DNA from: JAHITU01 sp964486155
GTDB lineage: Bacteria > Patescibacteriota > Minisyncoccia > Phycocordibacterales > UBA12079
Length of the DNA: 5,421 bases
NCBI GenBank assembly: GCA_964486155.1
Contig: CAZAKQ010000025.1
Span: 1 to 5,421, forward strand
Direction of reading: 5' to 3'
Part shown: piece by piece, positions 1-4,692 of the stretch
Layout: the number at the start of each line of letters is the position of its first letter
Position numbering within the stretch: the stretch's first letter is position 1
The notes under the pieces: generated by a model
What the model was told of the DNA's origin: nothing
Databases searched by the model: none
Seen by the model: the letters and a program-made list of their open reading frames with translations, nothing else
Made by a program: the position numbers and the translations under genes

Positions 1-359
1 CTTACGATCAAATGTTAGGCAAACAATTTTCTGGAGGAGTTGAACCTTCTATTGGGCAATGGCAAAAATTAGCTTTAGCTCGTGTATTTTATCGAGATCC
101 TAAGATGTTAATTTTAGATGAACCCACTTCCTCTATTGATGCGGAAGCAGAGGCTAAGATTTTTGAAAGAATTGAAAAGATGTCTGATGAAAGATCTGTA
201 ATTTTGATTTCGCATAGATTTTCTACAGTTCGTCGAGCAGATAGAATTGTGGTGATTGATAATGGAAAAATTATTGAAAATGGAACTCATGAAGAATTAA
301 TGAATCTTAATGGACAATACGCAAAATTATTTAACCTACAAGCTGAGAAATACCAATAA
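1..359 (+). CDS. ABC transporter ATP-binding domain, C-terminal part (5' end outside window)
   Basis: This is the C-terminal half of a nucleotide-binding domain. The frame is open from the first complete codon (3-5), so the gene starts upstream of the window. In order one sees the signature loop at 45-59, reading PSIGQ where LSGGQ is usual; Walker B LILDE at 108-122 with the catalytic Glu; a D-loop SSID; and the H-loop His at 213-215 in ISHRFST. The stretch after the signature (QWQK.ALAR.FYRDP) and the closing IENGTHEEL are typical of exporter-type (ABCB/MsbA-like) ATPases fused to a membrane domain. It would power export across the cytoplasmic membrane by ATP hydrolysis; the substrate cannot be told. 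Walker A and any membrane domain lie outside the window. The gene ends with TAA directly before a strong terminator. The family call is firm; the exporter subtype is inferred. Confidence 0.93.
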   Translation, partial: YDQMLGKQFSGGVEPSIGQWQKLALARVFYRDPKMLILDEPTSSIDAEAEAKIFERIEKMSDERSVILISHRFSTVRRADRIVVIDNGKIIENGTHEELMNLNGQYAKLFNLQAEKYQ

Positions 360-407
360 CCTCAAACAAAAAATACAGACACCAGGTGTCTGTATTTTTG
401 TTTGAGG
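360..407. terminator. Symmetric intrinsic terminator after the ABC gene
   Basis: A near-perfect inverted repeat of about 23 nt per arm is centred on base 384. The GC-rich core GACACC/GGTGTC is flanked by an A-tract on the left and a T-tract on the right, and the outer part CCTCAAAC/GTTTGAGG also pairs. The symmetry means it could stop transcription in both directions, although every recognised gene in the window is on the + strand. Confidence 0.9.
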
Positions 408-431
408 CTATAAATTTTAAATTGTCTAATC

Positions 432-472
432 GTAGGTTCTGCTTGTCCGCCGATGAGGAGGGTTGAGCCTAC
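432..472 (+). other. Nested hairpin upstream of the DUF218 gene
   Basis: GTAGGTTC (432-439) pairs with GAGCCTAC (465-472) over 8 bp including one G-U. Inside, CCGCC (447-451) faces GGAGG (457-461) with a central G-A mismatch and a GATGA loop. It is much richer in GC than its surroundings. It lies just upstream of, and partly in the -35 area of, the putative promoter at 486-494. It may be a structured intergenic repeat, a protein-binding palindrome or an RNA hairpin reached only by read-through. Its function is unknown. Confidence 0.45.
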
Positions 473-485
473 TATTGGGATTTTA

Positions 486-494
486 TGATATACT
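486..494 (+). promoter_or_regulatory. Extended -10 promoter of the DUF218-exonuclease operon, possibly leaderless
   Basis: TGATATACT matches an extended -10 (TGn plus a TATAAT-like hexamer at 489-494). No good -35 lies at 17 bp; TTGAGC at 463-468 is 20 bp away. Transcription starting about 7 nt downstream would begin at or within a base or two of the ATG at 501, and no Shine-Dalgarno sequence precedes that ATG. Both points fit a leaderless mRNA. Confidence 0.4.
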
Positions 495-500
495 GATATT

Positions 501-1238
501 ATGAATTTAACTAAAGATCAGAAAAGACAATTGGATTTTTGTTTGGAACATAAAGTTTCGGATATTTCGGTGGATTTAAGTGTTCTTATAAGGTTTTTAT
601 CTGAAGTAGGAATCGATGACTTAGAAAAGATTATTAATAATAATGAGAAATTTGGCAAAGTTGTCGTAAAGATAAAAGATTACCTATTAAAAATGTCTGA
701 TGATAAAAGAAATGAATTATATAAACTTTTAACTCCAATAGATTTTGGGGAAAATATAAAAGCTTATTTTGTTTATGGGACTAATAAATCTATGGCAAGA
801 GCTCATTATGCGGTTGAGGTTTATAAAATGAAATTGGCTCCTGTAGTTGTAAGTGATATGGATGTTGACAATGAGTATGTAGATATTTTAAAGAAAGGAG
901 GAGTTAAAAATTCTGATATTTTTAGAGAAGGTATGGGGGCTAATTTTATAGAGAATGCTTATAACTCTATTAAAATTGTCAGAGAAAATAATTTAGATTT
1001 AGATCAGATTGGTGTAATTTCGGCTTCTTTGGTAGCTTTAAGAGCTAAGTTAATGACACAAATATTTTTACCAAAAAATTCTAGAATTTATTCTTTGCCG
1101 GTTGAAATTGATAAATCTAATCCTATTGAAGACCCGACTTCTCCAGAGAATTGGTATAAAAATAACAAAGGAGTTAGTGTTTTTTTGTCTGAAATAATAA
1201 AATTATATACACTTAAAGAATTTGGGATTTTAAAATAA
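501..1238 (+). CDS. DUF218 / YdcF-like domain protein, cytosolic
   Basis: This 245-aa protein has a helical N-terminal part (about 1-80) of unknown role followed by a DUF218-like core (about 87-230). Core features seen: a beta strand ending in YGTNKSMARAHYAVEVYK (92-109), the counterpart of the family's G-xx-RA-xx-A-xx-LY stretch; a strand APVVVSD (113-119); an E-xx-D-xx-KKGGV-xx-SDIFREG stretch (125-144); N-FIENA (148-153, like the family's s-nT-eNA); and VISASLVALRAKL (172-184, like VTs-xx-H-xx-RA). Characterised relatives are E. coli YdcF, SanA and ElyC; the last two act in envelope integrity. No signal peptide or membrane segment is present, so it should be cytosolic. The usual His before the RA motif appears absent. 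The ATG is kept despite lacking an SD because a plausible leaderless promoter precedes it. It is the first gene of an operon with the exonuclease one base downstream. The biochemical role is unknown. Confidence 0.65.
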   Translation: MNLTKDQKRQLDFCLEHKVSDISVDLSVLIRFLSEVGIDDLEKIINNNEKFGKVVVKIKDYLLKMSDDKRNELYKLLTPIDFGENIKAYFVYGTNKSMARAHYAVEVYKMKLAPVVVSDMDVDNEYVDILKKGGVKNSDIFREGMGANFIENAYNSIKIVRENNLDLDQIGVISASLVALRAKLMTQIFLPKNSRIYSLPVEIDKSNPIEDPTSPENWYKNNKGVSVFLSEIIKLYTLKEFGILK

Positions 1239-1239
1239 G

Positions 1240-2046
1240 ATGAAAAAATTAATTATTATTGATGGACATAATTTCTTATGGAGGGCATATTCTGTGCCTT
1301 TTAAATTTTTTTCTAAAAAAGGAATTCCGTTACAAACAGTAACGATGTATTTAAAATTATTAAGAAGAACTATTTCAAATATTGGTTTTTCTAAAAATAA
1401 TTCTATTGTAGTTATTTTTGATACTGAAACTTCAAATAATAATTTTGAACTATCAAAAGATTATAAACAAAATAGACCTTCTTTTAAAAAAGGTGAAGAT
1501 AGTCCATATACTCATCTTCCTTATGTGCAAAAAGTATTGGATTTTCTCGATATCAAATATTTAGCAATTTCTAATATAGAAGCAGATGATATTATAGCCA
1601 GTATCTCAAAAGAATTTTCTAAAAAATCAGAAAAGAACAAAGTATATATTGTTTCTTCTGATACTGATTTTTATCAGCTTTTAAACAAACAAATTTTTAT
1701 TTTAAAATTAAAACAAGGTAATAATTATGAGATTATTTCTTCAAAGTATGTAAAAGATTGTTTAGGAATTACTCCTAAACAATATGTCGATTTTAAATGT
1801 TTGACTGGAGATTCTGCTGATAATATAAAAGGGATAAATAAAGTTGGAAAAATTACCGCTAAAAAAATAATTAATAAAGAAATTGATTTTGATTTTATAA
1901 AACATAAAAAAATATTAGAATTGAATAAAAAATTAATTACTTTAAATTGTAATTGTAAAAAACAATGGGATTTTAGAAATTTTAAATTTAATCCTCAAAA
2001 ATTAAAAATCTCTAATCCGGAGATTTTTAAAAAATGTGGATTTTGA
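1240..2046 (+). CDS. Free-standing 5'-3' exonuclease / flap endonuclease (Pol I N-terminal type)
   Basis: This 268-aa protein is a stand-alone version of the 5' nuclease domain of DNA polymerase I (FEN/PIN-like fold). All metal-binding acidic positions expected for the family are visible: D8 in IDGHNFLWRA, D61 in FDTE, E114/D116/D117 in IEADDI, D141/D143 in SSDTDF and D191/D194 in TGDSADNI. The YKQNRP motif (75-80) is the helical-arch region. A helix-three-turn-helix DNA-binding element follows (about 188-211, GINKVGKITAKKI). It would remove RNA primers or flaps from the 5' end at replication and repair sites. Length matches other free-standing forms. The start lies one base after the upstream stop codon with little SD, so translation is probably coupled to the DUF218 gene. 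The end is very A/T-rich and Lys-rich, and the gene closes with TGA. Family assignment is firm; in vivo role is inferred. Confidence 0.93.
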   Translation: MKKLIIIDGHNFLWRAYSVPFKFFSKKGIPLQTVTMYLKLLRRTISNIGFSKNNSIVVIFDTETSNNNFELSKDYKQNRPSFKKGEDSPYTHLPYVQKVLDFLDIKYLAISNIEADDIIASISKEFSKKSEKNKVYIVSSDTDFYQLLNKQIFILKLKQGNNYEIISSKYVKDCLGITPKQYVDFKCLTGDSADNIKGINKVGKITAKKIINKEIDFDFIKHKKILELNKKLITLNCNCKKQWDFRNFKFNPQKLKISNPEIFKKCGF

Positions 2047-2085
2047 TTTAATTTTTTAGTAAATTTATGGTAAGATAATTTTAAT

Positions 2086-2097
2086 TCTCTTCGGAGA
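2086..2097 (+). other. Small UUCG tetraloop hairpin
   Basis: TCTC (2086-2089) and GAGA (2094-2097) close a UUCG loop with the C-G closing pair that makes such tetraloops exceptionally stable. It sits 40 nt after the exonuclease stop and just before the longer stem-loop. With no T-tract it is not a terminator on its own; it may protect a 3' end or form part of the following RNA. Confidence 0.5.
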
Positions 2098-2105
2098 TAT
2101 TTTAT

Positions 2106-2203
2106 AAAGTCATTGTGTGGGTGGGGAACTTAGTAGCGACGAGTGAACAGTTAGTGGGCAAAGAAGTTAGATTGTCACAGAAAGAAACTCACACAATGAC
2201 TTT
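2106..2203 (+). ncRNA. Long stem-loop RNA element of unknown class, also the likely terminator of the exonuclease operon
   Basis: AAAGTCATTGTGTG (2106-2119) is exactly complementary to CACACAATGACTTT (2190-2203), and the pairing extends inward to 2122/2187 with one G-U, giving about 17 bp. The arms enclose about 64 nt, far more than a terminator loop. Inside, AACTT (2127-2131) can pair with AAGTT (2164-2168) around a purine-rich segment with AGCGA, GAGTG, GTTAG and GGGC in order (2135-2159); the same blocks recur at 4871-4894. TTTTT (2201-2205) follows, so it could terminate transcription. Either it is a terminator with a large structured insert or a small independent RNA. It matches no riboswitch, tmRNA, SRP or RNase P consensus that I recognise. 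Confidence 0.5.
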
Positions 2204-2225
2204 TTCTTATTGCTTTTTATCATTA

Positions 2226-2254
2226 TTGACAACAGGTTATATTTATGATATTAT
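2226..2254 (+). promoter_or_regulatory. Strong sigma-70-type promoter of the 64-aa membrane protein gene
   Basis: A perfect -35 TTGACA (2226-2231) is followed after 17 bp by TATTAT (2249-2254), with TG at 2246-2247 giving an extended -10. Start of transcription is expected near 2261, leaving a leader of about 40 nt with an SD. It is the best promoter in the window and directly follows the terminator-like element of the previous operon. Confidence 0.8.
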
Positions 2255-2300
2255 ATACAATAGAATAATTTTATAAATATAAAAAAATAAGGGAGAAAAA

Positions 2301-2495
2301 ATGAAAAGATTGATTACTACTGCGGAACCTTTGTTTGAGATTTGTTACTTTTTGAGATGGGTATTTGTTTCAACTTTTTTCCTTTCTTTTGTTGGAGGAA
2401 TAAGTTGTATTGTCACTTCGTATGAAGTGAAAAATATTATCTTATCTTTGGTAATTTTTACTCTAGTATTTATAATATTAGAGTTTAAATCATAA
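2301..2495 (+). CDS. Small two-helix membrane protein, unknown function
   Basis: This 64-aa protein has two hydrophobic stretches: about residues 20-38 (WVFVSTFFLSFVGGISCIV) and 44-61 (KNIILSLVIFTLVFIILE), joined by a short TSYEV turn, with basic residues at the N-terminus (MKRL) and a final EFKS. It should sit in the cytoplasmic membrane with both ends probably inside. I do not recognise the family. The start is supported by GGGAG at 2291-2295, five bases before the ATG, and by the strong promoter at 2226-2254. A dedicated terminator follows the stop at once, so it is a single-gene unit that is probably highly transcribed. A type I toxin is conceivable from size and hydrophobicity, but no antisense RNA partner was identified. 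An opposite-strand reading frame here is a shadow. Confidence 0.72.
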   Translation: MKRLITTAEPLFEICYFLRWVFVSTFFLSFVGGISCIVTSYEVKNIILSLVIFTLVFIILEFKS

Positions 2496-2496
2496 A

Positions 2497-2541
2497 AAGG
2501 ATGGTCAAGTTTTTGTTTAAAAAACTTGACCATCTTTATTT
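2497..2541. terminator. Intrinsic terminator after the 64-aa membrane protein
   Basis: GATGGTCAAGTTTTT (2500-2514) pairs perfectly with AAAAACTTGACCATC (2520-2534) around a 5-nt loop, followed by TTTATTTTATT. The stem is long but AT-rich in its upper half. Confidence 0.88.
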
Positions 2542-2547
2542 TATTGA

Positions 2548-2575
2548 TTGCTTTTTTGTGGATAATGAGTATTAT
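2548..2575 (+). promoter_or_regulatory. Possible promoter of the 149-aa gene
   Basis: TTGCTT (2548-2553) and TATTAT (2570-2575) are 16 bp apart in the gap between the previous terminator and the next start. The predicted leader is about 50 nt. Other weak combinations exist nearby, so the exact elements are uncertain. Confidence 0.35.
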
Positions 2576-2630
2576 AAGTTTAGTATTATTTTGAAATTTA
2601 ATTTAAATTAATTATAGTTGGAGGTACAAA

Positions 2631-3080
2631 ATGAGTAAAATTGAAAAACAATATCCCATTATTGTTAGAATATACTGGGATGGCTTAAAGCTTTTTTCTA
2701 AATTAGGTGTTTCTTGTCCGAATGAGAGATACTCAAAAATTGCTTATCGAATAGCAGAGGCAGTTCAAGATATTGATTTAGATGTTCCTATTGAGATTGC
2801 TCTTTTGACTCAATCTGCTAGTATTCCAAATTGTGTTGAAGTTCTTCGTGTTGATGGAGTTGACATCACAAGTATGGAAAAACCAGCGAATTTTCTTTTT
2901 TCGGATTTAGATAGTATTGTTGATATGAATAAGGAAGAAATTCAGCATGCTTTTCTCAAAGGATTCCCGGAATTTTGTAAGGGGTTGAGAAATTCTTTTT
3001 GCGATGAAAGATCAATTATTCGTCAGACAGATAGAGAGCTGACAGAAAAAATTGATGTTCTTGAAGCTTTTAAAATTTAA
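2631..3080 (+). CDS. Hypothetical protein, 149 aa
   Basis: I do not recognise a family. The protein is soluble, with no signal peptide or membrane segment. The N-terminal part is mixed (YPIIVRIYWDGLKLFSKLG), followed by a likely helix ERYSKIAYRIAEAVQDI (32-48), a strand IEIALLTQS (54-62), VEVLRVDGVDI (69-79) and a C-terminal half that looks helical and charged (NKEEIQHAFLKGFPEFCKGL; RQTDRELTEKIDVLEAF). Cysteines occur at 29, 68, 116 and 124 without a spaced metal-binding pattern. Translation is well supported: GGAGGT (2620-2625) lies five bases before the ATG, and codon use resembles its neighbours. It is a single-gene unit between its own putative promoter and a terminator at 3105-3140. Real gene with good confidence; function unknown. 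Confidence 0.8.
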   Translation: MSKIEKQYPIIVRIYWDGLKLFSKLGVSCPNERYSKIAYRIAEAVQDIDLDVPIEIALLTQSASIPNCVEVLRVDGVDITSMEKPANFLFSDLDSIVDMNKEEIQHAFLKGFPEFCKGLRNSFCDERSIIRQTDRELTEKIDVLEAFKI

Positions 3081-3104
3081 TTTTTCATATTTTCAAATTT
3101 GACG

Positions 3105-3140
3105 GCCAGGTTCCTATATAGGAATCTGGCTATTGTTATT
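3105..3140. terminator. Intrinsic terminator after the 149-aa gene
   Basis: GCCAGGTTCCT (3105-3115) pairs with AGGAATCTGGC (3120-3130), 11 bp with one G-U, around an ATAT loop, followed by TATTGTTATTTTTATTT. The T-tract is interrupted but long. Confidence 0.82.
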
Positions 3141-3160
3141 TTTATTTACTTTGATATTAT
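3133..3160 (+). promoter_or_regulatory. Promoter of the MTH1-like Nudix gene
   Basis: TTGTTA (3133-3138), a 16-bp spacer and TATTAT (3155-3160), with TG at 3152-3153 giving an extended -10. The 9-mer TGATATTAT is identical to that of the strong promoter at 2246-2254. It overlaps the T-tract of the preceding terminator. The start of transcription is expected near 3167, about 40 nt before the ATG. Confidence 0.6.
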
Positions 3161-3195
3161 GAAAATAGAATAATAAGTGTTCATTTTTAAAATAA

Positions 3196-3202
3196 GAGGT
3201 GA
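3196..3202 (+). promoter_or_regulatory. Ribosome binding site fixing the Nudix start at 3207
   Basis: GAGGTGA is a seven-base complement to the 16S anti-SD and lies four bases before the ATG at 3207. The frame is open further back to a GTG at 3177, but that codon has no SD, and the ten extra residues are not needed by the Nudix fold. The ATG is therefore preferred. Confidence 0.8.
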
Positions 3203-3206
3203 CGAT

Positions 3207-3737
3207 ATGATAGAAAAAAAAGGATTATATAATGCTGTGGTAGTTTTTTTGGTTGATTGTAATAAAATTATGATGATGTTAAAAACAGCTAAGATTGGAA
3301 AAGGTTGTTTTAATGGTCCTGGAGGAGGACTTGATGAAGGAGAAACTTCTGCTGAAGCAGGAATCAGAGAATTACGGGAAGAATCAGGAGTAGTAACTTT
3401 TCTTGAACATATAGAAAAAGCTGCTATTGTTGATTTTCATAATAAAATGGAAGATGAGAGTATTTTTATTTGCAGGGTTCATTATTTTCTGTGTTTTAGA
3501 TGGTATGGGATTCCAGAATCTCGTCCAAAAGAAAATATGATAAATCCAACTTGGTTTACTCCTTGTGCTTTACCATATAAGTTGATGATGCCTGCAGATG
3601 AGGATTTTATTTCACTTCTTTTTGAAGGAAAAAAAGATTTGAATATTTGGTTATTGAAAGCAAAAGCTTTTTTAGGTTCTAACCAAACCAAAAAATTAAA
3701 GCCAACTGAGATAAGTTGGATATTAAGGTCAGATTAA
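3207..3737 (+). CDS. Nudix hydrolase, MTH1 / 8-oxo-dGTP diphosphatase-like
   Basis: This 176-aa protein carries a perfect Nudix box, G40-x5-E46-x7-REL-x-EE-x-GV (40-62), preceded by FNGPGGG (35-41). The later part aligns in order with human MTH1: VHYFLCF (91-97), the PTWF step (114-117), the LPYKLMMP segment (122-129) and FISLLFEGKK (134-143). Enzymes of this type hydrolyse damaged purine nucleoside triphosphates such as 8-oxo-dGTP to the monophosphate, using Mg2+, in the cytosol. MTH1 Asn33 is matched by N36 and Asp120 by D131, but Trp117 and Asp119 of MTH1 correspond to M128 and A130, so substrate choice may differ. A C-terminal extension of about 25 residues (about 152-176) has no assigned role. 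The gene is a single unit with its own promoter, SD and terminator. Nudix membership is certain; 8-oxo-dGTP activity is inferred from similarity. Confidence 0.9.
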   Translation: MIEKKGLYNAVVVFLVDCNKIMMMLKTAKIGKGCFNGPGGGLDEGETSAEAGIRELREESGVVTFLEHIEKAAIVDFHNKMEDESIFICRVHYFLCFRWYGIPESRPKENMINPTWFTPCALPYKLMMPADEDFISLLFEGKKDLNIWLLKAKAFLGSNQTKKLKPTEISWILRSD

Positions 3738-3752
3738 AAATGAGCATTTATG

Positions 3753-3792
3753 TGACCGGTTCCTAAATATAGTGAACCGGTCATTTTTGTTT
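3753..3792. terminator. Intrinsic terminator after the MTH1-like gene
   Basis: TGACCGGTTC (3753-3762) pairs perfectly with GAACCGGTCA (3774-3783), followed by TTTTTGTTTT. The apex adds a short CTA/TAG pairing. Strong GC core and T-tract. Confidence 0.9.
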
Positions 3793-3799
3793 TAAAATA

Positions 3800-3808
3800 T
3801 GTTAAAAT
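3800..3808 (+). promoter_or_regulatory. Possible extended -10 promoter of the second Nudix gene
   Basis: TGTTAAAAT is a TGn plus a TAAAAT hexamer (3803-3808) without a recognisable -35; the preceding terminator occupies that place. The predicted leader (about 3815-3841) contains no G at all, hence no SD. Confidence 0.35.
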
Positions 3809-3841
3809 TTAACTAATTAATAATTAACTTAACTATTTAAC

Positions 3842-4327
3842 ATGGTAGAAATTAAACATAGGGAATTACACAGGATTACTTCGACAGCAATTATTTATAA
3901 AAAAACTGAAAAAGATTTTGAATATTTAATTACTAAAAGAAGTGAGGATAAAAAAGCTTTTCCAGGGAAATGGACTGTGCCTGGAGGAGGTCTTGAAGTG
4001 GATGATTATATAAACACTCCTAAAAATAGTGCAGGACTTTGGTATAATGCTGTTACTAATTCATTAAAAAGAGAAGTGATGGAGGAGGTTAATTTGAAAG
4101 TAGGGAAATTGGATTTTTTATGTGATATTACTTTTATTCGTTCTGATGGGATTCCTGTAATTATTTTGAGTTATTATGGCCCTTATGAATCTGGAGAAGT
4201 AGAATTAGATGAAGATAATATTGAGTATGCTTGGGTAACAGCTAAAGAAGCTAAGGAATATGATTTGATTGATGGGATTTTGGGAGAGATTGAAGAAGTT
4301 GAGGTTATTTTGAATAAGAAATGTTAA
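3842..4327 (+). CDS. Nudix hydrolase with a 20-residue insert in the Nudix box
   Basis: This 161-aa protein has a Nudix fold: strand TSTAIIYK (13-20), LITKRSEDKKAFPGKWTVPGGGL (29-51), then a box in which G49-x5 reaches D55 instead of Glu. About 20 residues (56-75, including DYINTPKNSAGLWYNAV) separate that from the catalytic helix REVMEEVNL (77-85), where the usual Gly is N84. E81 and E82 of the metal-binding core remain. The C-terminal half shows IPVIILSYYGPYESGEVELDEDN (104-126) and YAWVTAKEA (129-137), typical of the fold. I recall similar insert-bearing Nudix proteins in CPR bacteria and archaea; their substrates are not established to my knowledge. The ATG is the first possible start after an in-frame stop at 3830-3832 and has no SD. 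No clear terminator follows. Confidence 0.87.
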   Translation: MVEIKHRELHRITSTAIIYKKTEKDFEYLITKRSEDKKAFPGKWTVPGGGLEVDDYINTPKNSAGLWYNAVTNSLKREVMEEVNLKVGKLDFLCDITFIRSDGIPVIILSYYGPYESGEVELDEDNIEYAWVTAKEAKEYDLIDGILGEIEEVEVILNKKC

Positions 4328-4350
4328 CTTATTTCTCCACAGGTATATTA

Positions 4351-4380
4351 TTGATTTTTGATGTATACTAGAAATAGTAT
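4351..4380 (+). promoter_or_regulatory. Possible promoter of the 92-aa gene
   Basis: Two overlapping options are visible: TTGATT (4351-4356), 18 bp and TAGTAT (4375-4380); or a lone TATACT (4364-4369) preceded by TGATG. Either gives a leader of about 27-38 nt ending in a strong SD. Confidence 0.33.
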
Positions 4381-4413
4381 AGTTTAATTTTAATTGCAGA
4401 GCAGGAGGTAATA

Positions 4414-4692
4414 ATGAATATTTTAATGGGATTTGTTGCAGGAGGGAAGGTTGTATATGAATCTGATCAAGTATTTTCCTTAGAAGAAGCTAAATGCTGT
4501 TTAGCTTGTTCAGAAGTTGGGATTTTCCAAGTTAAGAAAGAGGAAGAAACTTTTTATTTTTCTTTAGATGGAAGAATCCTTTGTTGTGAACTTCGTTCAA
4601 ATGGAGAGCATATTGAAAATACTGAAGGGGAAAGAGCTGAAATTATATTAGATTCTCTTTTAAAAAAAGAAAAGGAGAAAATAGAATGTTAA
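4414..4692 (+). CDS. Hypothetical protein, 92 aa, paired cysteines
   Basis: I do not recognise the family. The start is firm: AGGAGGT (4403-4409) lies four bases before the ATG. The first half (MNILMGFVAGGKVVYESDQVFSLEEAK) alternates like a beta-rich fold; EEETFYFSLDGRILCCELR (43-61) looks like a beta hairpin; the end is a charged helix (GERAEIILDSLLKKEKEKIE). Cysteines at 28, 29, 32, 57, 58 and 92 include C-C-L-A-C and C-C pairs, which could bind a metal or form disulfides, though there is no signal peptide. It is a short soluble protein in a single-gene unit, possibly followed by an overlapping 43-codon frame whose start lies inside its last codons. Function unknown. Confidence 0.75.
   Translation: MNILMGFVAGGKVVYESDQVFSLEEAKCCLACSEVGIFQVKKEEETFYFSLDGRILCCELRSNGEHIENTEGERAEIILDSLLKKEKEKIEC

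Noticed and set aside
441..465. Hammerhead-like ribozyme core (GATGAG string)
   Set aside because: The CUGAUGA and GAAA core strings with matching helices are not present.
2044..2046. UGA recoded as glycine (code 25, as in Gracilibacteria)
   Set aside because: The exonuclease is complete at this UGA, no other gene has an in-frame UGA, and read-through would add only a few codons. The other genes end in TAA.
2135..2159. Fragment of 16S rRNA (superficial likeness of the GAGTG region)
   Set aside because: Only a few bases agree; flanking sequence and helices do not fit rRNA.
2345..2533. Opposite-strand 62-codon frame
   Set aside because: It lies across the 64-aa gene and its terminator; no SD or promoter on that strand, and the + strand gene has both.
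3177..3206. GTG start adding ten residues to the MTH1-like protein
   Set aside because: No SD before the GTG, while a seven-base SD stands four bases before the ATG at 3207.
3482..3691. Opposite-strand 69-codon frame
   Set aside because: It lies wholly inside the MTH1-like gene and shows no family motif; a shadow of the real gene.
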